Below, one piece after another: positions 27,601-34,814 of a DNA stretch of 64,000 bases; position 1 is the first letter of the stretch; every line of letters begins with the position of its first letter. The notes below the pieces were generated by a model, which made no database searches, was not told the origin of the DNA, and saw only the letters and a list, made by a program, of their open reading frames with translations. This DNA comes from Pararge aegeria (Eukaryota > Arthropoda > Insecta > Lepidoptera > Nymphalidae): positions 10,790,501-10,854,500 of the forward strand of contig NC_053190.1 in the NCBI RefSeq assembly GCF_905163445.1, written 5' to 3'. The position numbers and the translations under genes were made by a program.

Positions 27601-30600
27601 GTGCGTGTGCGGATGCGTGTCTGTCAGTCAGTCAGTCAGACAGAGATGAACGGTATTAAATATGCGGCGCCCCCTTTCGCGCGTGGCCCTTAGCAATTGC
27701 TGCTCTTGCTACGTTGTTAATCCGGCACTGAAAACATCGTGAGTAAACCTGCATGCCTGAGAGTTCTCCATAATCATCTCCATAATCATTCTCATTCTCA
27801 AGGCGTGTGAAATCTACCAGTCCGCACTAGCCAGCGCGATGGACTACGGCCTAAACTCTTCTCATCCTGTGCCCTGTCGTGGGTTCGGTAATGGATTGAT
27901 GCTGATGATAATGAAACATAAATTAGATACGTAAGTAGGTACTCGTACCTGTGCATAATTTGTTACATCTGACCACTACCTATTAATTATGGGCTATTTA
28001 CTAATTAATTTTATTACAAATTCATGCAGAATCGCGTATTACTTATCAACATAACGTGTTAATAATGTTTATTTAGCCCATTAGAATGCCTAGTAGGCAG
28101 ATAAGTAGGTAGTAATGATTATAATATTTTCCGTGTTCATTCGAATTCTTGCGACGTCCTGTGGAGGTATGCAGTGTACCTACGTACATCTCATTGCTCA
28201 CTCAAAATGAATGTTAAGTTAAACATCGTAGGTAGCTCAGCGACTAACTTAAAATATAGCAGAATAGTTTATCCAAAACCATCTTTAACTCTTTCACACG
28301 ACCGTACGAAGAGTATTAGTATAAACTGAAATATAGTTATTTTGTAAGAAAATAGATACATAGTCGTAAACATTTGCGAAAATCGATGCGGAATCGTCAG
28401 CGTACAACTTCGCAGTGGATACAAACTTTCATTCTACGACCCACCGCGTTGCATCGCCTACCCATCGCCCGACTTCTAAGGGTTGTAGCATAATGTAAAA
28501 GAGCATATTTCGTCCATTCTAACAAATTTATTATCATCCCCTTTGATGAATGATGAATTTTTATAAATCATCATTCATCAAAAAATTAGTTTTAATTGTT
28601 TGCCTAAATATAAATTTAACGATATGACTTAAAAGATTTTCATATCAACTTTCATCCCCGAAAATACAAAGTTATAAGGCAGAAAGATTTCTAAAAAAGT
28701 AGGAACTTTTACTAAAATAACGATAAAACGTAAAAGACAACCTTCGATGGGTTCAGATATTGTTTGTGTTAGATTCACCTAATTACATCGAAGTCATTTC
28801 GGGTCTACATTCTACCTCACATGAATTAAGATTTATCGCTACTCTATGATACCATCTAAGATTAACCGCGTATCTATAGTAGCCTTTATGATTTACCGTG
28901 TTTGTGGTGGTAAAAACTTAGGACAGTTACAGTTCTGCCTACCATATTTAGAAGTTGGATCACGTAGCGTAGTCCACGATTACCCTTAAAATATCTTATC
29001 AATTATTTAAATGACAACCAAGATCCTTTATCATTCTGGCAAATGATTTTTAGTAGTAATTTTTATATTCCTAGAGCTCCAGACTTGGGTCCCGCTTTGC
29101 TATAAAAATTTTGTTCGCTTCAGTTCAGAAGTTCCACATTTAATAAAATGAAATCGATATACCTATTTATTAATGTTAGCATAAATGCCTTTGCCTAATG
29201 GTTATTTAAAAAATGGAACTTAGTTATAACTGGCGAAAATTATGCATAATCTGTGATCGATATAAGTTCGAATGAGAATTAAAAAATGACAGAAATTCAG
29301 ATAGGCTACTTAAATATTATTCGAAATATTGCGGAAATGGACGAAAAAAGAGAAAGACTAGGTTAATAAATTTTATGACGATTACTTTAAAATGAGTTAT
29401 GCTGTAACTAGAGATGCATATGATTATTATATGATTTAACTCTTTAAAATAAGAATAATAGAATATTATTTTCTATAATTGTTGTAAAATACCCAAAAAT
29501 TAGAGGCGAAAGACACTAAAGTATTTTATCAATTATTGAATGGTTTATATTTTAGAAAGAGTATCTAGAAAGGTAGGTATATATCTACTTAAGAATTCGC
29601 TAAGGCCGACTTACTAAGTAGCTTTTTTTGTTATAGTCAGTAAGTCAGCACACACGCAATCGTAAACGATGCGAAGGTGCCGAGGGCTTGCAAGTAAATT
29701 AAAAAAATGCTATGAATGCAAGCAACTGCACATACTCAATAAACCTGTCGGGACACCAGTATAACATTTACATCAAGGCAAAAACTGCTCGACCAAAATA
29801 CTCGTTTTTACGCTCTCAATCTGCTACGTCCTGTGCAATTATAGAATAGGTTTTCAAGTGCTGTACCTATGATGGAGCAGTGAATGATGGAAAATTTAGT
29901 GATAACTACTTCATTAATTTTTTTTTTATTATTTAAACTAGGTATGCTCATTTTAGGAATTGATACACTTAACGAGGGTAGTTACCTACGTAGGTTGACA
30001 AAGTTCCGATGTGATCGTACCATCCATAACCATTGAGTCATTTTCTTTCACCACTTTTAGATGTTTCTGGGGTTAAATTATATAATTAATTAATAACATA
30101 GGTACAAGGTGCCTAGAGACTGCTGACAAAAACAGTCAATATCCTCAATTCATAAATAACCGATCACGTCTCAATGTCAAGTGAAAGAAAGGACGTACAA
30201 TACGAATTTTAATTAACAAATGACATCTACGTATAGATATACACGTACCTACCCACCTATTAACAAATACATACTTTCTAATTCATTATGGCACATTAAT
30301 ATATACACCCATTGATTAATTGATTTCGCAATACAAGCAGTTTAGTACTTTTGCTTCCTATTGTAGCTTACGTGTTCGAATGTAACTTTTACATAGCTTT
30401 CACCAGTTGCGTTAACCGTGTGCGGTTAAAAGAATCGTGTAAATATTACCAACGTTGTATCACTTGCATAACAATAATTACATTACAAGTTATCCAATTA
30501 GCGGCACTCAGTTAGTCGGGCACCTGTATCCGGTAAAAAAACACAGACAAATAAAAAAAAGAATTAAATAGAATACACAAACTCTCAACTAACCGTTCAC

Positions 30601-30642
30601 AAATATGGCACAAAAAAGTATTAATATCGTATACGCGGTCAT
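648..30642 (-). CDS. Chitin deacetylase-like protein (CDA4/CDA5 type), 10 exons, 3' end beyond the window
   Basis: Predicted secreted chitin-modifying protein of cuticle or other extracellular matrix. Coding exons on the minus strand, all with GT/AG ends and consistent phase: 30642-30594, 22233-22130, 17651-17540, 12420-12293, 11031-10889, 7616-7574, 7497-7321, 5213-5075, 3960-3857, 790-648 (about 380 residues). Residues 1-16 form a signal peptide. Residues 30-83 carry the six cysteines (C30, C46, C52, C62, C75, C83) of a peritrophin-type chitin-binding domain. A Thr/Pro linker and a short Cys cluster (C104-C116) follow, and the deacetylase domain starts near residue 132. No LDL-receptor A domain is present, unlike serpentine/vermiform. 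The first motif reads TFDGAVN rather than TFDD, and the usual His-x3-His motif is replaced by TGTISQQ, so metal-binding residues appear lost. The start at 30642 has context ACCACCATG; in-frame ATGs also lie at 30678 and 30693. The last exon ends in a GTAAGT donor, so a final exon probably lies left of base 1. The CDA5 group seems likelier than CDA4, but this is from memory. Confidence 0.9.
1150..1292 (+). repeat. SINE family A fragment with an internal CA microsatellite
   Basis: A tRNA-like B box (GGTTCGATTCCCACA) is followed by a (CA)n run at 1201-1226. The family A tail block (GCTACGCTTACTTTGGGG, TTGTATTGTCGTGATATA) follows. The middle of the SINE is missing, apparently replaced by the microsatellite. 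Confidence 0.65.
2130..2590 (-). pseudogene. Decayed RTE-type LINE reverse transcriptase fragment
   Basis: Read on the minus strand, pieces of a reverse transcriptase can be recognised across frames: a GVRQEDSLTPKLF block (family form GVRQGDxLSPKLF), then LRFTDDITLFGES (family form LRFADDIVLF, with FADD changed to FTDD), then a DLERMLQMLDSES block. Stop codons and frame changes separate the pieces, so this is a dead fragment inside a chitin deacetylase intron. The RTE clade is inferred from these motifs only. Confidence 0.75.
2862..2935 (-). repeat. SINE family B fragment
   Basis: The block around 2872-2930, read in reverse, is the 3' part of SINE family B: ATTGTGGGAGGAGACC, the CCTGTAGGAGGCCGGTAATGG end and the preceding GCCGGGTGGAC part. 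It matches the ends of the copies at 4519, 16385 and 32145. Confidence 0.7.
4519..4786 (+). repeat. SINE family B copy
   Basis: Near full length. It runs from a tRNA-like head (GAATCCCAGCACGCACCTCT) through the diagnostic blocks AATATCACTTGCTTAA, GTGAGGAAACCTGCATGCC and GTGTGTAGAGTATCCGCACT to the end TAGGCCGGTAATAGGTTGAT. A reversed SINE A copy begins exactly at its 3' end. Confidence 0.8.
4787..4992 (-). repeat. SINE family A copy, reversed
   Basis: It has the tail block TACGACAATACACAG, the middle CAGCCACTGAAAAACA, the B box in reverse (TTGTGGGAATTGAACCCAC) and the head ending GCGCGAATCGGTCGT. The CATAACACAAGCTACGCT block is missing, so the copy has an internal deletion. It abuts SINE B on its left. 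Confidence 0.75.
5440..5861. mobile_element. MITE-like element with TGCCCGTTTTCACTAAA ends
   Basis: The left end (TGCCCGTTTTCACTAAAC) and the right end (TTAGTAAAAACGGGCAT) are inverted repeats about 420 bp apart, and the interior carries further inverted pieces (GCCTAGGCATT and AGGTAATGCC). Related shorter elements with the same termini lie at 26602-26797 and 31801-31960. No coding capacity. The transposase family is not identified. Confidence 0.7.
6430..7030 (+). repeat. Dispersed LINE-tail-like fragments
   Basis: A (TTTA)n run at 6437-6460 is followed by a CAACGCACCCCGTGAAGACA block. A second segment at 6950-7030 contains GATAAGGCCGCCTTTTGTA and TCTGTCTTTGTATTTC, which is also found at 38755-38850 and, reversed, at 35700-35730 beyond the LINE reverse transcriptase frame. 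These look like separate 3' tails of one non-LTR retrotransposon family. Confidence 0.5.
8882..9180 (-). repeat. SINE family B copy, reversed
   Basis: Near full length. It starts with CACAGGTCTCCTCCCACAATGAGAA, continues through CTCAGGCATGCTGGTTTCCTC and AAAAACGCACATAACTCAGA, and ends at the tRNA-like head (GAGGTGCGTGCTGGTATTCG, then CCTATCCAGCGGGTTATCGC). Confidence 0.8.
9387..9655 (+). repeat. SINE family A, well-preserved copy
   Basis: tRNA-derived SINE. The A-box-like stretch is TTGGCGCAGTTTGCAGCGAC and the B box is GTGGGTTCGATTCC. The body has GTTTTTCAGTGTCTGGGTG and ACCCATAACACAAGCTACGC, and it ends in TATTTATTTATTTA. This is a good reference for the other ten or so copies in the window. 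RNA polymerase III transcription is the known mode for such elements. Confidence 0.88.
10021..10165. repeat. Dispersed repeat, also near 38283 and at the left window edge
   Basis: A T-run is followed by CACTACAAGTCAGCCCTTTG, then TGCAATCTCTAGTGGTAAGT, TCACTTAGCGGCACGGCTTT and the end CTAGCCTCGACCCAATCCTC. The same order of blocks appears at 38283-38700. Element class unknown; no coding capacity seen. Confidence 0.55.
11146..11330 (+). repeat. Dispersed LINE-tail-like repeat (CAAGTAGGCCTA family)
   Basis: It begins with repeated CAAAATTCAAAATT, then ATTTATTTCAAGTAGGCCTA, GCACTTTTGAAACGTCAAGT, TCTACCACCGGTTCGGAAGG and GTTGCTCTTTTCCAACATC. Related copies: 21762-21835, 22640-23035 (reversed), 47310-47465 and 58165-58285. 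It is probably the 3' tail of a non-LTR retrotransposon; the source element is not in the window. Confidence 0.6.
11530..13000. repeat. Cluster of GCAGGGCATG-type dispersed repeats around exon 4
   Basis: Segments at 11535-11780 and 12485-12790 share the blocks CGCAGGGCATG / CGCAGAGCATGCCAAGAAC, AGGCGTAGATGTTAAACC and TGCCTGTAATAACA. These also occur at 19655-19830 and, reversed, at 20985-21215 and 46040-46230. Exon 4 of the chitin deacetylase-like gene (12293-12420) lies between the two copies. No intact frame is seen in the repeats. Confidence 0.5.
13461..13625 (+). repeat. Dispersed repeat with a reversed partner at 24390-24540
   Basis: Shared blocks in order are ATAAAAGAC(A/C)GACACGC, AGTACCTA, TGTGATGTTAGGGC and ACTATGGCAGTGGTTTA. 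The partner copy runs in the opposite direction about 11 kb away. It is non-coding; it may be a short DNA element, but clear terminal repeats were not established. Confidence 0.5.
14999..15400. repeat. Nested repeats: SINE A fragment and 'cccgcgacttcgtctgcgt' repeat
   Basis: Bases 14999-15066 are a reversed SINE A tail (CCCCAAAGTTAGCGTAGCTT). Bases 15095-15310 and 15361-15400 carry the CCCGCGACTTC(A/G)TCTGCGTGG head and the body TTCGTTCAGCCGTTTTTGCG, ACATTCACACTTTCACATTT. This is a repeat very common in Lepidoptera that I would associate with non-autonomous Helitron-like or other DNA elements without being able to prove it. Further pieces are at 23370-23402, 30925-30960 and 31560-31685. Confidence 0.55.
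15500..15840 (+). repeat. LINE-tail and tRNA-like SINE fragments
   Basis: Bases 15600-15715 (GCAAAGGCCTTTGCGCATTT, then TGCAATAAAGAATCTATCTA) look like a LINE 3' tail ending in a CTAT repeat. Bases 15725-15840, including CCCAACAGTGGGACGTTAATAG, match the end of a third SINE-like repeat seen also at 42700-42965. Confidence 0.5.
15842..16115 (+). repeat. SINE family B copy
   Basis: It has the diagnostic blocks CCGGCACGCACCTGTTAACT, ATATCACTTGCTTTAACGGT, GTGAGGAAACCAGCATGCC and GGAGACCCGTGTCCCGTAGT. The ending is slightly shortened. Confidence 0.78.
16385..16642 (+). repeat. SINE family B copy, abutting SINE A
   Basis: It begins near ATTAGTGGTTACGATTTCGG, continues through GCATGCACCTCT, ATCACTTGCTCTAACGGTGA and GTGTGAAATCTACTATCCGC, and ends GTGGGCCGGTAATAAATGAA. 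A reversed SINE A follows immediately. Confidence 0.78.
16645..16918 (-). repeat. SINE family A copy, reversed, near full length
   Basis: Read on the minus strand it has the head CCAATTGGCGCAGTGGGCAG, the B box region GTGGGTTCGATTCCCACAAC, the CAGTGTCTGGGTGTTTAT block, the ACCCATAACACAAGCTACAC block and an ATTTATTTATTATTTATT tail. Confidence 0.85.
19126..19398 (-). repeat. SINE family A copy, reversed
   Basis: The tail ATAAATAAATAAATATACTAC lies on the left, then TCTTGTGTTATGGGTACTAAG and CCAGACACTGAAAACA. The B box is slightly damaged (AGAATCAAACCCCCTGCC), and the head is GCGCAAATCGGCCGTC. Confidence 0.82.
19655..19830 (-). repeat. GCAGGGCATG dispersed repeat copy
   Basis: Blocks TTTCGCAGGGCATGCAAGAA, CTGAGGCTTAGGTGTTAAAT and GCCTGTAATAACACCGGCAC match the copy at 12485. 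The open frames here do not resemble any known protein. Confidence 0.5.
20575..20848 (+). pseudogene. RTE-type LINE 3' end with ATGATG tail
   Basis: A plus-strand translation near 20700-20817 gives pieces such as VAGIDWIRKAQNRKSWRCLR and AYVQQWTHNG followed by a stop. This matches the C-terminus found in lepidopteran RTE-type retrotransposons (WxxLxEAYVQQWTxxG). The element then ends in a GATGATGATGATGA run, a typical tail. Only the extreme 3' part of the element is present. Confidence 0.75.
20985..21215 (+). repeat. GCAGGGCATG dispersed repeat copy, opposite orientation
   Basis: It has CAGCATTGTTGCAATGCTGT, GTGTTCCTTGCATGCCCTGC, ATTGTTTATAGACGATGGAT and TTTCCAATTACCATAAAG. The same blocks occur at 46040-46230 and, partly, at 7185-7235. 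Element class unknown. Confidence 0.5.
22640..23035 (-). repeat. CAAGTAGGCCTA-family repeat, reversed and interrupted
   Basis: Read in reverse, bases 22900-23030 give ACCACCGTTTCGGAAAGCAG and GTTGCTCTTTTCCAACATC, and bases 22680-22730 give AGCACTTTTGAAACGTCAAG and ATTCAAAATTCATTATG. The order matches the copies at 11146 and 47310, with extra sequence inserted between. Confidence 0.5.
23105..23149. repeat. Short hairpin with 15-bp perfect arms
   Basis: The arm GACCAATTTCATATG is followed by a 15-base spacer and its exact reverse complement CATATGAAATTGGTC. It lies in intron 1 of the chitin deacetylase-like gene. No further function can be read from it. Confidence 0.7.
26301..26657. repeat. 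181-bp tandem duplication
   Basis: Bases 26301-26481 and 26482-26657 are near-identical head-to-tail copies (start AATTGCATACATTAAAAACT, end ATGCCTATTGATTTAGAC). The unit includes part of a reversed SINE B head (ACATAGCTCTGAAAATTTGC, GAGGCCGAAGCCCTAACCAC) and the start of a MITE with GCCCATTTTCACTAAACCTA. A few substitutions separate the copies (for example GATGGGATCGAATTC against GTTGATATCGAATTC). Confidence 0.85.
26602..26797. mobile_element. MITE-like element with ATGCCC(G/A)TTTTCAC ends
   Basis: The left end ATGCCCATTTTCACTAAACC and the right end GTGAAAACGGGCAT are inverted repeats about 196 bp apart. Same family as 5440-5861 and 31801-31960. The left end is also present in the first unit of the 181-bp tandem duplication. 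Confidence 0.7.
27344..27515 (-). repeat. SINE family A fragment nested inside the hAT-like element
   Basis: It runs from the tail (AAATAAATATACTACGACAA) through CATAGCTTGTGTTATGGGTA to CGACACTGAAAAACATTC, where it stops. The tRNA-like head is missing. Confidence 0.8.
27528..27645. repeat. GTGTGC-type microsatellite
   Basis: A run dominated by the hexamer GTGTGC (GTGCGTGTGCGTGTGCGTGT) occupies about 27555-27610. Imperfect GT/GC repeats and a CAGTCAGTCAGTCAG stretch flank it. It is located inside the hAT-like element. Confidence 0.85.
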
Positions 30643-31043
30643 GGTGGTCCGCACACTATTCACTCTACAAATCGACATGACACCTTTCACCATCGCGCGC
30701 GTACTGCTATGATGGCCAAGTCCGAAGTGGCTCACGCTGCCACCACCAAGCTACCGTCTACCGTCTCGTCTGCACGGCTTTCTCCTTCTATACCAGCTGA
30801 TCTAATGAGCAGGTCATAAACGTTACCTGGAACCATTAGTTAATTTAACGTATAACTTAACAAATCATTAAAATTAGGATAATTAAAATTAGCAGATACC
30901 TACACACAACGTTGGTTTACGATGAACTAGTTCTTCCCGCGGCTTCATTCTTGCCCCAGCTCGACTGTTTATATTAAAAATGTGGAAAAGAAGTACAAAA
31001 CAGTAAACTATTTAAAAAAAAAAATACCAAATAATTTATTCTT

Positions 31044-31241
31044 TGGTATTTGAAAGTAAGCGTAGCTTGTGTTATGGGTACTAAGATGACTGCAGAATAT
31101 TTTTATAAATAATATACAAAAATACTTATTATATACCTATAAACACCTAGACCCTGAAAAACATTTATGTTCTTCACACAAACATTTTCCAGTTGTGAGA
31201 ATCGAACCTACGGCCTTGGACTCAGAAAGCAATCGGCCGTC
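31044..31241 (-). repeat. SINE family A copy with head deletion
   Basis: It contains AAGCGTAGCTTGTGTTATGG, CCTAGACCCTGAAAAACA and CCAGTTGTGAGAATCGAACC. It then jumps from TCAGAAAGC directly to AATCGGCCGTC, missing the A-box region. Confidence 0.8.
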
Positions 31242-31800
31242 AAATATCTCTTCTGTCATAGGATGAGATGGTTTTAGAGCAAAGAAACAAGACGCTGCTC
31301 TAATGCGGGTTGGTAGGATATAACGATTAGTTATTTTAATGTTACATTTACCGAGGATGCGACGCCTTAGCGTGGAGTCTGTGATCCGCCCATTTCCTAA
31401 CTCTGGGCTAGTATACTTAATTTAAACCGACAGCTTACAATTGTTGGCGCAAGCCGGGAATCGATCTCAGGCTCCATATCCATGGATATGTCAACAACTA
31501 GACCAACGAGGCATTTTAGGACGCTTTCTATTTATATCGAACCAATTTATGTTTTTTCCTCAAGATAAAAGTAGAATAAGTACTTCCCGACTCATAAAGA
31601 AACTCTCTCTGTGCAAAAATTTGCTCTGTTGTAACGTAATCGAAGGACAAACTAACAAACACACTTTCGCATTTTTAATATGAATAGGTAACGATACTTA
31701 GTTATGCAAACCAATATAACAAACACCTACGTATTGGTTATTAGGTAAGATTTTATTACAGACTTAGAAGTGCACATAAACAAAGAAAGGGCAAGGCTTT

Positions 31801-31960
31801 GATGCCCGTTTTTACGTACGACGAACAAGGCGATGCTTAAATAAGTAAAGCCTAATCTAAAGAGATTCCTAGGCCTACATCAGTTTTTTTCTATAGTCTT
31901 TTCCTAAATCATTAGGCATTCAATTAAGGCGATGCCTAGGTTTAGTGAAAACGGGCATAA
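31801..31960. mobile_element. MITE-like element, short copy
   Basis: Termini GATGCCCGTTTTTACG and TTTAGTGAAAACGGGCAT are inverted. The interior keeps CATTAGGCATTCAATTAAGG and GATGCCTAGG, as in the copies at 5440 and 26602. Confidence 0.7.
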
Positions 31961-32144
31961 GTCTCCTAAGACCCAGTCGGTGTCAGTCGGTGTCATTGGA
32001 CTAAGCTTTTATCTGCATTATTGTGAGGTGTGTCACCCGCCTACAGGATACCTACATATTATCTTTGTTATTTGGCTAATCAATGTTAAAAACTGTCCAA
32101 GTGCAAATAATACTCAGGAGCTACGCACCAAGTGTTCTGTAATC

Positions 32145-32412
32145 ATTCAAAGCGGCGATAGCCCAGTAGGACTTAGACTTCACTTTGGGAGGGCCGAGTT
32201 TCAATCCCAGCACGCACCCCTAACTATTCTAAATTATGTGCGTTTTAAGCAATTAAAATATCACTTGCTTCAACGGTGAAGGAAAACATCGTGAGGAAAC
32301 CTGCATGCCAGTTCTCAATAATGTTCTCAAAGGTGTGTGGAATCCACCAATCCGCACTAGGATGGCATGGTAGCCTTAACCCCTGAAGTGGGCCGGTAAT
32401 TGGCTAAAATGA
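32145..32412 (+). repeat. SINE family B copy
   Basis: Nearly complete. Blocks: AAGCGGCGATAGCCCAGTAG, TTCAATCCCAGCACGCACCC, AATATCACTTGCTTCAACGG, GTGAGGAAACCTGCATGCC and the end GTGGGCCGGTAATTGGC. Confidence 0.8.
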
Positions 32413-34814
32413 TACGATTAGGTACCCAACGCGGCCTGCTAAGCTTCTGGAGTGAGCTCGGCTGGCTGGAGTTACCCAGCGGGAAGCTATACTAGTGGCA
32501 TTACGTACAACGGAACGTTCCGGCCGACCATGTACGGAGACAAGCCCAGAGAAAGAAGAAGAAGATACCCAAACTAGCTATTTCCTCTTTGTATTGCTAG
32601 ACTTAGTCGTTGGGTTAAATAAGCGCCTGTTCTTGGGTCACCAGATGAGTCGATCAAGTTTTGTGACCCGATGACTATTCTGATAGCCGGTGCTTGCATT
32701 TGATACTTTGGATCCATACTCAAAGTTTCAAACGTAAGCACTAGAATAATGAGGTATATAACTTATTAGTATTTGCGTCGTTTAAGCATTTGTGTAGATT
32801 AGGAAGCTGCACCTGCTTATTAGGACCAGTTACGGAAGTGTGACATGCTCGACGTATGAACGCACGACGCATCCCAAACCGTGGGATCGCTGAACAGACT
32901 CCTTTTCGGATATCTACAAAAAAAATGCACGCCTAATTCAACATACTATTGGCCACGAGAGTCTCGTAAAAGACCCGCATGTGTAAGGTTAGGACATTAT
33001 TTGTCCACAGCCGATGGATAAGGTACTTTTACAGGCCAATAATACTATTTAATAAAGTATTACCTACGCCAAATCCAATAGCAAACGTTGTGCGTTGCTA
33101 TTTTATTATGACAGACTTAGTATCTTCTGAGCAGTACGCGTCTGGTACCTACCCAATAAGCGCTACTACCTCTTTGTATAGTCTAGACTTAGCTGTTATG
33201 TTAAATAAGCGTCAGTTTTTTGGTCACAGGATGCTTGAATTATTTTTGGGACCCGACAACGGTTTCTGATGGCCGGCGCTTGCGCTATGCACTGCACCGC
33301 AAACGTGCTTGTCACGTTGCTATTTTATTTTTTGCCAGAGTACGGGTATTCTTAAAAAAACAGTAGGCAACTACTAATTATTAAAAAAAATCACAATCTT
33401 CTTTTTTTTAACTATAAATCGGTTGTTTTGTTTCTGAAAAATTCACGTTCACGCGAATAAACCGGAGCTGTGTCGAGCTTCAGAAAGCTCTAACATTAGT
33501 GTGCGGCCTAGGGTTCAAAGAAAAAGGGGGTCTTCCGCATACAGTTTCATCATATAAGTCCGAACTCCGGCTTTGTGACTGTTCCGTACGCAATCGAGGC
33601 CATGGGATGAATTCACATCCGGATGACTTAAGAAAACGATGACGACGTGTCCAGCCCGACTCGTGCCAAGTGAGTTGGTGAATAGAAGACCGTGATCACT
33701 AGGGAATTGACGTGTATATATATAGTCTACCTATTTGAAATTTTCGAGAGGTTTTTTTCTGTGCGATAGTGGGAGCATAGAAATTTGAGATCTCAATGAA
33801 TCGATACTACGAGGAAACTAAGGACTGTCGATTATGGTGTGCGTAAAGCGGTTTCGGAACATTCACCAGTAAATGAGACGAAGACAATTTTATAATCTTT
33901 AATCATCAATAGAATAAAACAATCCACAACTGGACTGAAAAGCCCCTCCTAACAGAAGGGTTTGCGGGAAGAGGAGGGTAGTGGAAACTGTATTCTGATC
34001 TGCCGTCACCACACGGCAACATAATAATAAGCAATCGGACAGTAATTGTGTGAAATAATATTATTGCATTTTTTTTTGAAGTAAATCAGAGAAATTTTAG
34101 CCATTCATTCGTTATTTCGTCTTGTTCAGGTTCAACCATTTTTTGTTTTATTTCGTGGAACATTTCGTGGTAATATTTAATTTGGAGTGATAACAAAAGT
34201 ATTTTGTATAATGCGATACTAAGTACCACCGATATGATTTTTGATCCATTTCCATTATTTAGAACATTTTACGAAGAAATCTTTTCACTCGTTCGCTTTA
34301 TTTACACCCATGTGATCCGGTTCGATGGGACCATTTGCGCGGTATTTTTAAAAATATATTTTTAAAGCTAAAAACCCAAGGTACATTAAACGCGGAAAAA
34401 AAAATTTAAAATATTTTTTATGGTTATATTTATGCACTTTTATTAATTTAAAACACAAACTGAATATTTCCTATTATAATCACTACCAAAACTTACGTGT
34501 AACAATAGAAATATATTAAATCAATGTCTAACAACATACAAACCATACATTTTTGTCTTTTGATTTATGTAGATGTATCCGAGTATATTTTGATGACATT
34601 TGTCAAAATCGACGTGGCGTAAGATGACATCGCAATGTCAGTTCACTTTGACATTTCAAAATGAAGTAGAAAATAGAAATTAATTTAGCCGCAACAGGAA
34701 TTCTAAGGCTGTGTCTTTTATTGACTAATAAATGAAAACATTGGAGTTATATTAATACATCGTATTCATATAATATAATATATTATTTGATGGCAGTGTT
34801 TTGCCTCAGCAACA

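Larger units (their letters stand above)
27152..27730. mobile_element. Non-autonomous hAT-like element with 8-bp target duplication
   Basis: The left terminus CAGTGCCTGATTAA and the right terminus TTAATCCGGCACTG form inverted repeats of about 14 bp, with one mismatch. They are flanked by a perfect 8-bp direct repeat AAAACATC (27144-27151 and 27731-27738). A CAGTG start and an 8-bp duplication are hallmarks of hAT transposons. No transposase is encoded. The 579-bp element itself contains a reversed SINE A fragment and a GTGTGC microsatellite. Confidence 0.85.
27055..27905 (+). repeat. SINE family B copy split by a hAT-like insertion
   Basis: The 5' part (27060-27151) ends GGTGAAGGAAAACATC. 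The 3' part resumes at 27731 with AAAACATCGTGAG and runs through AAACCTGCATGCCTGAGAGT to the GTTCGGTAATGGATTGATG end. Removing 27152-27738 restores the family B order. The 8-base AAAACATC is duplicated on both sides of the insert. Confidence 0.85.
22234..30593. other. Chitin deacetylase-like intron 1 (about 8.4 kb)
   Basis: It separates the signal-peptide exon from the chitin-binding exon. It holds several repeats (listed separately). Large stretches (23400-26200 and 27910-30590) are AT-rich with nothing recognised. A long first intron is a common place for developmental enhancers in cuticle genes, but no specific binding site could be supported here. Confidence 0.5.
30694..34814. other. Divergent intergenic region between the chitin deacetylase-like gene and Sly1
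   Basis: The two genes are transcribed away from each other. The interval holds a reversed SINE A (31044-31241), a MITE (31801-31960), a SINE B (32145-32412) and a LINE-tail-like GC-rich stretch (32440-32575, ending AAGAAGAAGAAGA). The stretch 32580-34640 shows no gene I recognise, although 33470-33700 is relatively GC-rich. Promoters of both genes must lie here, but no TATA box or initiator could be assigned with confidence. Confidence 0.5.

Noticed and set aside
33470..33720. GC-richer stretch upstream of Sly1 as a possible exon
   Set aside because: No frame longer than chance, and no plausible splice pair consistent with either neighbour.
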